This document shows positions 55,989 through 63,379 of a DNA stretch of 64,000 nt, one piece after another. The stretch covers positions 186,001 to 250,000 of the forward strand of contig NZ_LT578417.1 of the NCBI RefSeq assembly GCF_900088535.1, written 5' to 3'. Source of the stretch: Cyanobium sp. NIES-981. Lineage in GTDB: Bacteria; Cyanobacteriota; Cyanobacteriia; PCC-6307; Cyanobiaceae. The notes beneath the pieces were generated by a model. The model worked only from the letters and a program-made list of their open reading frames with translations. It searched no databases and was not told the origin of the DNA. The translations under genes were made by a program, and so were the position numbers. Each line of letters begins with the position of its first letter. Position 1 is the stretch's first letter.

Positions 55989-56145
55989 ATGGTGCGCATC
56001 ACCATCCAGCTCCAGCAAGGCTTTTCGCTGCCTCGCTTCCAGCGGCTCTTCGGAACCGAGGAGCCAATGTGCGGCTGCATTCAAGAAGGCGCGCTGGCCC
56101 GATGGGTTCCGCTGTCTGAGGTGGGTGCCTTTTATTGGACAGCTG
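55989..56145 (+). pseudogene. IS1595-family transposase N-terminal remnant with frameshift
   Basis: The plus strand reads MVRITIQLQQGFSLPRFQRLFGTEE, then shifts frame to AAFKKARWPDGFRCLRW. These are the two parts of the N-terminal region of IS1595-type transposases, so a frameshift lies between. The rest of the element is missing. It sits next to an IS3 remnant on the other strand, so insertions have accumulated here. Bases 55892-55988 hold no gene. Confidence 0.65.
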
Positions 56146-56395
56146 TGGCCCCTGACATCGTTAACTTCGGACGGGAGGAACAGGCTTCGGTCTCAGGGTA
56201 GACCTCATGGGGAGTTTTGCCTCCCAGGGAGCTGTGCGGCCTTACATGAAAGTACCACCACAGAAAGCTGGCCAGGCTGATCTCTGCTTCCCAGCCAACG
56301 CTGTAAGCGCGTAGGTAGGCCTCCTCGTATTTGACGGTACGCCACAGCCTCTCCACCAGGATATTGTCGTCGCAGTGTCTTCGACCTGTCGGGTG
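56132..56395 (-). pseudogene. IS3-family OrfB C-terminal remnant
   Basis: On the minus strand the frame reads DDNILVERLWRTVKYEEAYLRA, then RPHSSLGGKTPHEVY and ends TMSGATAVQ-stop. This is the C-terminal end of an IS3 OrfB, about 85 residues, and belongs to a different group from the two complete IS3 copies. The 5' part and the ends are absent. Confidence 0.75.
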
Positions 56396-56698
56396 GCACT
56401 GCGGCAGAGCCCCAGTGATTCTCCTTACCTGCTCGCGATCTACAAGGGCTACAAAGAAGAGTATGTCTCCTATTGGAGCTAAGGCAACCATCCTTACTTC
56501 ACCACAGTCAGCACGATCATCAAGCAAGACGACTGCTGCTTTCCATCTGAGCTCAGCTGCGGCAGCCAAGGAGAGGCCGTGCTTGCTGAGATTGGTAGCG
56601 TCCTAGCCAGGTTCGAAATCAAACTGAACACTTTCGTGAAGCTACAGGAAGTGCCCCAGGCAACTCCAGCTCAACAAGCAGCCTTCAGGTGGGCCTAA
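56396..56698 (+). pseudogene. Degenerate plus-strand frame ending in attC C
   Basis: The frame is protein-like: YLLAIYKGYKEEYVSYWS, then TAA at 56480-56482, then GNHPYFTTVSTIIKQDDCCF and FEIKLNTFVKLQEVPQATPAQQ, ending at TAA 56696-56698 inside the GCCTAAC box. I do not recognise the family. It could be a broken gene or a chance frame. The direction is opposite to that of the cassettes. Confidence 0.35.
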
Positions 56699-56779
56699 CG
56701 CTCATCATTACCCGACCGCATGGATCGTTGCTTTTGACAAGCATCCTTCAAGCGGGTCGGGTGAATGATGATGTTAGGC
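56693..56779 (-). other. attC recombination site (C)
   Basis: The site is nearly symmetric: GCCTAAC at 56693-56699 and GTTAGGC at 56773-56779, with arms TCATCATTACCCGACCGC and GCGGGTCGGGTGAATGATGA that pair with a few unpaired bases. The stop codon of the YEATS-like gene (56774-56776) lies in the R'' box on the minus strand. R'' equals the reverse complement of R' in the site at 57697. Confidence 0.92.
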
Positions 56780-57523
56780 GTCAGCTACCATAAAGTTCGT
56801 TAGTCCCTTAAACGCGGCTGGCGCGTCTTCTAGTTTTGAAAGGTCAAGCTCAAGTCGAGTATTTCCAGAGTCAGCAATAGCGCCAACCGTAAAGGCGCCC
56901 CAAGCATCCAAAGTTAGTTGTGCAATGCCATTTGGGCCAACAGCAACAACAGGCTTATCATTGGCAAATGAGTCGTGCAGGAAAAACTGAACTGAGCCTG
57001 TTAGCGGGTTCGTTTCAGGATCAAGCGACTTGACTTTTAGGTAGACTCGGTAATATCCGGGATTAGCGCTTGGGACGATCTGAGCCTCAAGCTGGCGAGT
57101 ATTGCTGGCAGGCTCACCAAAAACTCCCTTCCAAGGATCATCAGGAACCTTACCTGGGGAGATGGGCCCTAACGAGGCGGTGGCTTCAGGAATGGAATGC
57201 TGCATCTCCCTTTTTCCACCTTGCCCTGTAGCAGCAGCTTGTGCGTTCTCTGCGCTAACACGTACTTCTTCAAGTCTCCGCTCAAATTCAAGCTTAAGGT
57301 CGCCATAAGCCAAAGACTTGACATCCTTTAGTAGAAGCAGCCCGCCAGCCAAGCCAAGATAGAGAAGAGTCTTTTCATCAATCAACTTCCCAGCCTGCTC
57401 CCGAATCTTCTCATCGTGATGGAAGAGCCCAACAGCTACACGGGTCACTGCAAGAGTGACACATGTAAGCGCCAGAAGAGTCAACACTCGTTGAAGTGTG
57501 TCGTATCGAGGCTGCTTAATCAT
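56774..57523 (-). CDS. Cassette gene: two-helix membrane protein with YEATS-like domain
   Basis: The product from ATG 57523 has 249 residues (302 if the upstream TTG at 57682 is used). Two membrane helices lie near the start (VLTLLALTCVTLAVTRVAVGLF and LLYLGLAGGLLLL), then a coiled coil (LEFERRLEEVRVSAENAQ), and a beta-rich C-terminal domain with GSVQFFLHDSFAND, VAVGPNGIAQLTLDAWGAFTVGAIAD and LELDL. The LHDSF and WGAF pattern resembles the prokaryotic YEATS fold linked to membrane-anchored sensing in defence systems; this assignment is inference. The gene ends inside attC C. Confidence 0.65.
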   Translation of the reverse strand: MIKQPRYDTLQRVLTLLALTCVTLAVTRVAVGLFHHDEKIREQAGKLIDEKTLLYLGLAGGLLLLKDVKSLAYGDLKLEFERRLEEVRVSAENAQAAATGQGGKREMQHSIPEATASLGPISPGKVPDDPWKGVFGEPASNTRQLEAQIVPSANPGYYRVYLKVKSLDPETNPLTGSVQFFLHDSFANDKPVVAVGPNGIAQLTLDAWGAFTVGAIADSGNTRLELDLSKLEDAPAAFKGLTNFMVADA

Positions 57524-57696
57524 ATGGAGAGCACAGAAAATCAATGGAACTCTAGCCACGGGTTTCTCGTGGTCAAGATAATGGGATGGGTGGCGGTTGG
57601 CTGAGCAACCCATGCAGACGCCAGGCCGAGCCATAAGGATCATTTCCCAGGCTATAGACACGATCTTGAGATAGTTGCTCAAGGGTTCTCTCCGCC

Positions 57697-57781
57697 GCCT
57701 AACGCTTCAGATCAGAAGCGGGCATGAATCTCGGCATGGAAGACAGCCATCGCTCCCGCCTTCTGTATCTGGATGTTAGAA
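57697..57781 (-). other. attC recombination site (B)
   Basis: On the minus strand R'' TTCTAAC (57781-57775), arms CAGATACAGAAGGCGGG / CCCGCTTCTGATCTGAAGC with unpaired bases, and R' GTTAGGC (57703-57697). The stop codon of the PemK-like toxin (57776-57778) lies in R''. R'' equals the reverse complement of R' in site A. Confidence 0.92.
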
Positions 57782-58129
57782 GGTGTCATCTTTCAGGCAA
57801 GCAGATAGGATGTCAATGAGTTGGGAAACAACCTCTGAAAGCTTGGAATGGGTGAGATGGCCAGCTACTCCAAGAATGAGAGCCTCATTGGCAGTGAAGA
57901 GCTTGGTGCCGCGGATGAAACTATCTCGCTTGATGCCTCCGGAGAAGAAGTCGGACTCTTTGAGGGACACGGCATGAAGATCGCCATATTGCTTGCTGGT
58001 GATCTGGCATAGCAGGAAATCACCTCTGCCCACCTCAGCTAGCACCAGAGCAGGTCTGCGCTTGGATTGCGATAGATCAGAATAGGGAAATGGGATAATT
58101 ACAACATCCCCTACTGAAGGTGCGCCCAT
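57776..58129 (-). CDS. PemK/MazF-family toxin, cassette gene
   Basis: The 117-residue product reads GDVVIIPFPYSDLSQSKRRPALVLAEVG at the start, the typical PemK/MazF fold (DVV..PFPYxD...KRRPALV), and LLCQITSKQYG in the middle. Such toxins are sequence-specific mRNA interferases. The start overlaps the antitoxin stop (58111-58129), the usual toxin-antitoxin arrangement. Stop TAA lies inside the attC, typical of cassettes. Toxin-antitoxin cassettes are thought to stabilise arrays. Confidence 0.92.
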   Translation of the reverse strand: MGAPSVGDVVIIPFPYSDLSQSKRRPALVLAEVGRGDFLLCQITSKQYGDLHAVSLKESDFFSGGIKRDSFIRGTKLFTANEALILGVAGHLTHSKLSEVVSQLIDILSACLKDDTF

Positions 58130-58320
58130 GCTTCTTCTTCATCTTGATTGAGCCAATCTTTTGAAAGCGAGGGTTCGCTTAAGGCAATTCCGCTGAAAGC
58201 TGAATCCTTCACGCTTCGGGGCACTGCGACCAAGACCTTGAGGCCCTTTTCTAGGTGAACTGATGTACTGAGCCGTATTCTACCGTCATGCTCAACGACA
58301 GCTTCATAGAGGTTTTCCAT
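58111..58320 (-). CDS. Antitoxin partner of PemK/MazF-like toxin, cassette gene
   Basis: The 69-residue product from ATG 58320 (MENLYEAVVEHDGRIRLS) has an AbrB-like or DUF104-like start followed by LVAVPRSVKDSAFSG and ends SKDWLNQDEEEAWAHLQ, the C-terminal part typical of antitoxins with a toxin-binding tail. A start at GTG 58356 is also possible. It is translated just before the toxin with a 19-base overlap. Confidence 0.82.
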   Translation of the reverse strand: MENLYEAVVEHDGRIRLSTSVHLEKGLKVLVAVPRSVKDSAFSGIALSEPSLSKDWLNQDEEEAWAHLQ

Positions 58321-58454
58321 TCCCTTCTTTGGAACTCCCTTGCATTCGTGCTCCACCCTAGCCAGGAAATCATCGAACAGCCTCCCCCTGGCTTGCCAAA
58401 GGGAGCCTGGGCACCTCTACCCAAGGGATTGAGTCGACAGCCTCCTACCCATCC

Positions 58455-58508
58455 TTCTAACGATTATGGATAGATCGTGCGCAGCCACGATCTTATCCGA
58501 AGTTGAAT
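58455..58508 (-). other. attC recombination site (A), short
   Basis: On the minus strand R'' ATTCAAC (58508-58502), stem GGATAAGATCGTG / CACGATCTATCC with one unpaired A and a six-base loop, and R' GTTAGAA (58461-58455). At 54 bases it is at the short end for attC sites. R' equals the reverse complement of R'' in the next site (57775-57781), which supports both. Confidence 0.88.
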
Positions 58509-58688
58509 AAGCCCGCAATTCCGGCGCCCTTGCCCTACTGCAGAAAGATCGGGCCGTTTTTCACAGTGGCTTTCGATTTTCCATGGGTAGAACGACGCGA
58601 TCCATCGGCCACTGGATCTGGTGCCCTCCACAGCTTTCCCAGCGTAGGCCGCAACGAGCCTCCAAGGCCGGTTTCCTTCATCCAACAC
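58464..58688 (-). CDS. Possible small cassette protein, unknown
   Basis: A 74-residue frame from ATG 58688 (MLDEGNRPWRLVAAYAGKAV) ends with TAA at 58464-58466, inside attC A, as expected of a cassette gene. I see no family match, and part of it may belong to the IS91-like element flank. Confidence is low. Confidence 0.3.
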   Translation of the reverse strand: MLDEGNRPWRLVAAYAGKAVEGTRSSGRWIASFYPWKIESHCEKRPDLSAVGQGRRNCGLIQLRIRSWLRTIYP

Positions 58689-58747
58689 GGCATGGATCGG
58701 GGCACAGGGCTACCTCTAGGATTATTATCCTCTCGATTCCCACCCGC
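58689..58747. other. Flank of IS91-like element with small hairpin
   Basis: AGGAT-TATT-ATCCT at 58718-58731 forms a short hairpin just downstream (in the element's direction) of the transposase stop. Rolling-circle IS91 elements have a hairpin near the ori end, so this may mark the element's end, but the exact boundary and target tetranucleotide are not resolved. Confidence 0.35.
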
Positions 58748-59806
58748 TCAGCAGAGCAGCGGCGTCATCGTCTGCACCCGCACGGCGAGCACGTTCATCA
58801 CCGCTCCGCACTGAGGGCAGAGCAGAGGTGGCTTCCGGCGCTGCACTGCAGGCTCGGGCTGCACCACCCTCAACAGCAGTTGCAGGAGCTTGATCCGTTG
58901 TCTGGCGTTGCCATGCAGCAGGCCATAGTCCCGCACACGCCGAAATCGCTTGGGCAGAACATGACGCAGGAGCAACCACAGAAAATCGGCGCCCGAGAGG
59001 GTTTGAATCACCTCCTGGCCAGTGTTGTCCTCTGTGCGGAAGGTCACCTTGCCTGCCTGATCAGCGAGGATGTTCTTTTCGCTGAGAACAGCGCGATACA
59101 GATAGCGGCCCAAGTAGACCAGTGCCTTGCTGCCCCCACCCACAGGTTTGCAGTGCACCACCCACTCGTGTGGTAGTGAGCCTTGTGCCTGCAAGCCCAG
59201 CAGCCGCATCCCCTCGAACCATTTGGCTCTGAACACCCTGGCCAGGTTGGCTGCCGGAAACAGATAGCCCTTGGGCTTGCTGCGCCACTGGCGCCTGCGT
59301 GCATGAAGCGCACCAGCAGGAACGATCAGATGCACATGGGGATGGTAGTCAAGGCGCCTGTTGTGGGTGTGCAGGACGGCATGGGCTCCGATTTGTCCCC
59401 TCAGCTTTGGATCACGGCGGGCAAAGGAAGCGAGGGTCTGCCATGCCGTTTTCAGCAACAGATCATAGGCCTGTCGTTGATGTCGCCAGAACAGAGCTCT
59501 GAGCTCGGCGGGCACCGTGAAGGTGATCAGGAAATACTCCACCGGCAGCAGCTTGGCCTGCTGGCGCTCAATCCATCGCTGGCTTTCCTGATGCTGGCAG
59601 TGGGGGCAGCTGCGGTGGCCGCAGGAATGGGGGATCTTGAGGCTGTGCTCACACGCGCCACACTGCAGCACCATCAGGTCGCTGCCCTGACGCCGGCAGC
59701 GCCGCAGCGCCTGCAGGGCCTGGCGATGGCTCGGCAGCAGCTGATGGCCACGGCGGCGTTCCAGCTCGACCTGGTAGCGCTCCACCAGTTGGGAGAGAAG
59801 GATCAT
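58748..59806 (-). CDS. IS91-family Y2/HUH-type transposase
   Basis: The 352-residue product has an N-terminal zinc-binding part (CGACEHSLKIPHSCGHRSCPHCQHQ) and the HUH motif in HPHVHLIVPAGAL. Later come KALVYLGRYLYRAV and RRVRDYGLLHG. These proteins nick single-stranded DNA and move by rolling-circle transposition. Start ATG at 59806 overlaps the recombinase stop (ATGA). A frame to 60037 is open upstream but lies within the recombinase gene. Confidence 0.92.
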   Translation of the reverse strand: MILLSQLVERYQVELERRRGHQLLPSHRQALQALRRCRRQGSDLMVLQCGACEHSLKIPHSCGHRSCPHCQHQESQRWIERQQAKLLPVEYFLITFTVPAELRALFWRHQRQAYDLLLKTAWQTLASFARRDPKLRGQIGAHAVLHTHNRRLDYHPHVHLIVPAGALHARRRQWRSKPKGYLFPAANLARVFRAKWFEGMRLLGLQAQGSLPHEWVVHCKPVGGGSKALVYLGRYLYRAVLSEKNILADQAGKVTFRTEDNTGQEVIQTLSGADFLWLLLRHVLPKRFRRVRDYGLLHGNARQRIKLLQLLLRVVQPEPAVQRRKPPLLCPQCGAVMNVLAVRVQTMTPLLC

Positions 59807-60717
59807 GACGTCTCCTCCTCCGCCCAGCGCAGCTGGAAGCCGCTCAGCAGGGTCTCGATGCGATCGCCGGTGTGCTCCCGCACCACCTTGGTGATGTGGG
59901 CATAGCGGGCGGTGGTGTTGCTGTGGCTGTGGCCGAGCAGGGACTGGATCAGGCGCAGGTCCATTCCCTGCTCCAGCAGATGGGTGGCGTAGGCGTGGCG
60001 CAGTGAGTGCACCGTGAGCCGCTTCTCGATCCCGCACTCCAGGCGGGCCGCCCTCAGGGCCGCCTGCACGCCACTGGCATCCATCGGCGCGCTGGCGATC
60101 CGCACGATGAACGGGCTGCCGGCCGGACTGGGGAACAGCAGCCGGGGATGGCGGTGGGTCGTCCAGAACCGGCGCAGCGCCTGCAGCGTTAGCGCCGGCA
60201 TGGGCACGTAGCGATCCTTGCCGCCCTTGCCATCGCGGATGTGCACGCGCCGCTGGCTGCCATCGATGTCCGCCACCTCCAGCGCCAGGCCCTCACCGAT
60301 CCGCAGGCCCAGGCTGTAGACCACCAGCAGGAAGATCCGGTAGCGCAACCTGCGCACCGTATTGATCAGCCTGTGCACTTCCTCGCGGGTTGGAACATCC
60401 GGCAGACTGCGGACACGCGGCGGACGGATGATCTTGATCCACTCCATCTCGCGATCAAGCACATAGCGGTGGAAGAACTGCAGGCTGCAGAGATCCACCT
60501 TGATGGTGCTCCATGAGTACTGCTCAAGCAAAGCGGCAAAGTAGCCCTTGAGTTCAGCCGGGCTGAGATCATCGGGGCAACGGTCGAAATGCCCCGCGAC
60601 CCGCCGCAACGTTCGGCTGTAGCTGACAATTGTTTTACTGCGCAACCCGTGCAGCTTCATCGCTTGCACGTTGGCCGCACAAAGTCGCTCAAAGCGCTCC
60701 TGTTCAGATGGATCCAT
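59803..60717 (-). CDS. Tyrosine recombinase associated with the IS91-like element
   Basis: The 304-residue product has a SAM-like N-terminal core-binding domain and the catalytic set: LGLRIGEGLAL (Arg), GKGGKDRYVPM (Lys), HSLRHAYATHLL (HxxR), LLGHSHSNTTARYAH (His, Tyr). Some IS91-family elements carry such an integrase-like gene just before the transposase. It is distinct from the integron integrase: it lacks the integron-specific insert. Start ATG at 60717. Confidence 0.92.
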   Translation of the reverse strand: MDPSEQERFERLCAANVQAMKLHGLRSKTIVSYSRTLRRVAGHFDRCPDDLSPAELKGYFAALLEQYSWSTIKVDLCSLQFFHRYVLDREMEWIKIIRPPRVRSLPDVPTREEVHRLINTVRRLRYRIFLLVVYSLGLRIGEGLALEVADIDGSQRRVHIRDGKGGKDRYVPMPALTLQALRRFWTTHRHPRLLFPSPAGSPFIVRIASAPMDASGVQAALRAARLECGIEKRLTVHSLRHAYATHLLEQGMDLRLIQSLLGHSHSNTTARYAHITKVVREHTGDRIETLLSGFQLRWAEEETS

Positions 60718-60793
60718 GGCGGTAGCTTCCCTTGGGAAGACGAAGGGACTGCGCGCATCAGCAGATGCGCATCCCTCAGTGTCTTGATGAGGT
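60718..60793. other. Hairpins at the 5' side of the IS91-like element
   Basis: Two perfect inverted repeats lie here: CTTCCC-TT-GGGAAG at 60726-60739 and GCGCATC-AGCA-GATGCGC at 60753-60770. Hairpins of this kind occur at the ends of IS91-like elements. The IS3 copy begins just to the right at 60794, interrupting the flank after AGGT. Confidence 0.45.
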
Positions 60794-60844
60794 TGACGTG
60801 ACCCCCTTTATCGGTCCAGTCCTTATGAGAGTGGGTGGTCATGG

Positions 60845-61684
60845 TCATGCTGCAGCTCCTTGTTGAGCTGCCTCCAGGGGCGTACGCCCCTGGAGGGCCG
60901 AATGCGGCCTGAGTGAGTTGTACTCCCATCGCCAGCGATCGGCCAGGATCTGCGCCTCCGGGGCTGTAGTGAACAGCTCGGTGTTGAGGAATTCATCGCG
61001 GAAGCGGCCGTTGAAGGATTCTGCGAATCCGTTCTCCCATGGGGATCCCGGCGCGATGTAGGCCGTGCTGGTGGCGCTGCTGGCCTCGCACCAGTCCCGT
61101 AGGGCCTGCGCAATGAACTCCGGGCCGTTGTCCGATCGGATGAACGCCGGTGCTGGGTAGAGGCTGGTGAGTTCCTCCAGCACGGCCACCACGTCTTTGG
61201 CCTTGCAGCGCCTGCCCACCCGGATCGCCAGGCAGAGGCGGCTGTGCTCGTCGATCACGTTCAGGAACTTGAGTCTGCGGCCATCAGCTGTGGCATCGAA
61301 CTGGAAGTCCATGGCCCACACCTGGTGGGGATGCTCAGCCCGGTGACGCCGCACCGAGCCGTCAGCGGGCCGTGCCCGCTTTCGCTTTCTGGGTGTCGGC
61401 CGCTGCAGGCCTTCCTCCCGCCAGAGTCGTTGCACGCGCTTGTGATTGATGGTCCAGCCCTCCCGCCTGAGCAGCCGGTAGGCCATCCGGCGGCCCCAGC
61501 GGATGTGCTCCGCTGCGATTTCGCGGAGGCGATGGCGGAGCTTGGCCTCTTCAATGCCGACAACCTTGCCGGGATTTCGTTGGGTGCTCCGGTGCTGCCC
61601 CACAACACGGCAGGCCAGGCGTTCAGAGGCCCGGTAACGCTCACGCAGAACCGCGACGGCTCTGCGACGGCGTTCCGGGCTCAG
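60845..61684 (-). CDS. IS3 OrfB transposase, copy 2
   Basis: The DDE integrase core is complete: [42 protein letters not shown]. The frame begins at a CTG in the -1 phase relative to the OrfA stop, so it is made as an OrfAB fusion by programmed frameshift. About 279 residues. Ends at TGA 60845-60847. Confidence 0.9.
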   Translation of the reverse strand: MSPERRRRAVAVLRERYRASERLACRVVGQHRSTQRNPGKVVGIEEAKLRHRLREIAAEHIRWGRRMAYRLLRREGWTINHKRVQRLWREEGLQRPTPRKRKRARPADGSVRRHRAEHPHQVWAMDFQFDATADGRRLKFLNVIDEHSRLCLAIRVGRRCKAKDVVAVLEELTSLYPAPAFIRSDNGPEFIAQALRDWCEASSATSTAYIAPGSPWENGFAESFNGRFRDEFLNTELFTTAPEAQILADRWRWEYNSLRPHSALQGRTPLEAAQQGAAA

Positions 61685-61959
61685 AAGTTTCCCTCGGCGA
61701 GATCCTTGAGCATCGCCTTTTCCAGCTCGGCTTCTGCCAACAGCTTCTTGAGCCGGGCGTTCTCCTTCTCCAGCTGCGTCAGCCGGCGGGCCTCCTCGGC
61801 CTGCATCCCGCCGTACTGCTGCTTCCAGCGGTGATAGGTCGGCTGTGTCACCTCGATGACGCGGCAGACATCGGCGACGGTCTTGCCCTGGGCGATCAGC
61901 TGTTCGGCGGTCTTGAGCTTGCGGATGATCTGCTCCGCTGTGTGCCTGGTGCGTTTCAT
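61681..61959 (-). CDS. IS3 OrfA, copy 2
   Basis: The 92-residue product [20 protein letters not shown]... has the helix-turn-helix with [19 protein letters not shown] and the leucine-zipper part [20 protein letters not shown]. It overlaps OrfB by four bases at its stop (TGA 61681-61683). Intact here, in contrast to copy 1. Confidence 0.9.
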   Translation of the reverse strand: MKRTRHTAEQIIRKLKTAEQLIAQGKTVADVCRVIEVTQPTYHRWKQQYGGMQAEEARRLTQLEKENARLKKLLAEAELEKAMLKDLAEGNF

Positions 61960-62033
61960 GCTGGAGTCCCCGGCCCAGTCTGGCCGGCTGATGACTCTCA
62001 TTCACCCTGGACCGGTTTCCGGGGTCCACGTCA

Positions 62034-62355
62034 AGGTGCCGCCGTAGTCAGCTGCAAGCAGAATCGTTTCAGCCCTTGCCCGCAGCCTCGGGCACGAGGC
62101 GTCCACGCAAAGCCAACGCGTCATGAATCGGAGCAGTTGCGTTATGCTGACTCAATGAATCTGCCGCGCAGCGGCTTAGTTCAACTAGTCAATGGAGGGT
62201 TCCGTGAACCACGGTCCATGTCTACTTGCCTTCCGATAACCACAGAGGCATGGGCTCTTGGGACCCTTCCGAACCCTTTTGTACCAGCCTGTTTCTAAGT
62301 TTGGAGCCAAAATCTAGCCGTGGTTCGCGGGTCCGCAAACCACTTGTTTGGATTG
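62034..62355. other. Region between IS3 copy 2 and intI, with candidate attI
   Basis: No gene is supported. The candidate attI core is GTTCAAC on plus (GTTGAAC on minus) at 62179-62185; it matches GTTRRRY and agrees with the R'' box of attC A (ATTCAAC), as expected if the first cassette was inserted here. An inverted repeat GAACCACGG / CCGTGGTTC (near 62208 and 62318) flanks the area. A GTTATGC on the plus strand at 62141 points the wrong way and was not preferred. Confidence 0.5.
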
Positions 62356-63342
62356 CTACAGAATGTCTGCGGGGCTGCGGACACCCAGCGGTCCACGGTT
62401 GAGCACATGGGTGTAGATCATTGTGGTGCTCACGTCCTTGTGGCCGAGCAACTCCTGGATCGTGCGGATGTCCTGGCCGTGCTCCAGAAGGTGGCTGGCA
62501 AACGAATGGCGGAAGGTTTGGCAGCTGGCAGCCTTGGACACGCCAGCTGCAGCGACGGCCCGCTTCACGGCTTTCTGCACGATGCTTGTATCCAGATGGT
62601 GCCGCCCCTGGGTGCCTGAGGCCTGATCGTGCCAGCGATGCTCCTGGGGGAAGACCCACTGCCAGGCCCACTCCCGATCGGCATTGGGGTACTTCCTTGC
62701 CAGGGCATAGGGCATCAGCACCCGGCCCCACCCAGCGGCCAGATCCGCCTGATGCAGTCCTCGCGCGCCCAGCAGATGGTGCCGCAGCTCAGCCACCAGG
62801 CTCTGGGGGAGGAGGGTGAGTCGGTCTTTACCCCCTTTCCCATCCCGCACGCTCAGTTCTCGTCGCTCGAAGTCCAGATCCTTCACGCGCAGCCGCAGGG
62901 CCTCCATCAGGCGTACTCCACTTCCATAGAGCAGCCCCACCACCAGCGCTGGATCGCCCTCCAGGTGATCGCGAACAGCACGCACCTCCGCCTCGCTCAG
63001 CACCACCGGCAACCGCCGTCGGTTCCTGGCGCGCACCACGCCATCCAGGTCGAGGTCACGATCCAACAGCTCCCGGTACAGAAACAGGAGCGCTGCCAGT
63101 GCCTGGTTCTGGGCGGAGGGGCTCACCTGCAGCTCCACGGCCAGGTGGGTGAGGAAGCTGTTCACCTCGGCGCTTCCCATCTCCCGGGGATGGCGCAGGT
63201 TGTGGAAACGAAGAAACCTCCTCAACCATTGCTCATAGGTCTTCACCGTCCGCCGCGCGTAGTGGCGGGTCTGCAATTCCTCCCGGTACCGCTGGATCAG
63301 ACCCGCGGGCTTGGGTTGCTCTGGCATGGGGGCCTGCGCCAT
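62356..63342 (-). CDS. intI: Integron integrase IntI with Gln in the HxxR box
   Basis: The 328-residue tyrosine recombinase carries the integron-specific insert between the two catalytic halves ([22 protein letters not shown], residues 212-233), absent from XerC/D, and the C-terminal [15 protein letters not shown] typical of IntI. Catalytic residues: Arg144 (GVRLMEAL), Lys172 (GKGGKDR), Arg278 (TFRHSF), His301 (LLGH), Tyr310 (TTMIYTH). The usual His of HxxR, three residues before Arg278, is Gln275 (SCQTFRHS; codon CAA). This may lower or abolish activity. The gene reads toward the array (3' end nearest attI), the less common orientation. Confidence 0.93.
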   Translation of the reverse strand: MAQAPMPEQPKPAGLIQRYREELQTRHYARRTVKTYEQWLRRFLRFHNLRHPREMGSAEVNSFLTHLAVELQVSPSAQNQALAALLFLYRELLDRDLDLDGVVRARNRRRLPVVLSEAEVRAVRDHLEGDPALVVGLLYGSGVRLMEALRLRVKDLDFERRELSVRDGKGGKDRLTLLPQSLVAELRHHLLGARGLHQADLAAGWGRVLMPYALARKYPNADREWAWQWVFPQEHRWHDQASGTQGRHHLDTSIVQKAVKRAVAAAGVSKAASCQTFRHSFASHLLEHGQDIRTIQELLGHKDVSTTMIYTHVLNRGPLGVRSPADIL

Positions 63343-63379
63343 GGCGACGACTCAGAGTTGCCACGGCTGCCCAGGCATC

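Larger units (their letters stand above)
60794..62033 (-). mobile_element. IS3-family element, copy 2 (intact)
   Basis: The 1240-base element lies between TGACGTGACCCCC (60794) and GGGGTCCACGTCA (62033) and is flanked by AGGT on each side (target duplication). Its ORFs run on the minus strand. It is nearly identical to copy 1 but lacks the 24-base insertion, so its OrfA and OrfB frames are intact and it is the likely active copy. Confidence 0.92.

Noticed and set aside
62141-62147. GTTATGC as attI core on the plus strand
   Set aside because: It points opposite to the cassette direction and does not match the box of attC A.
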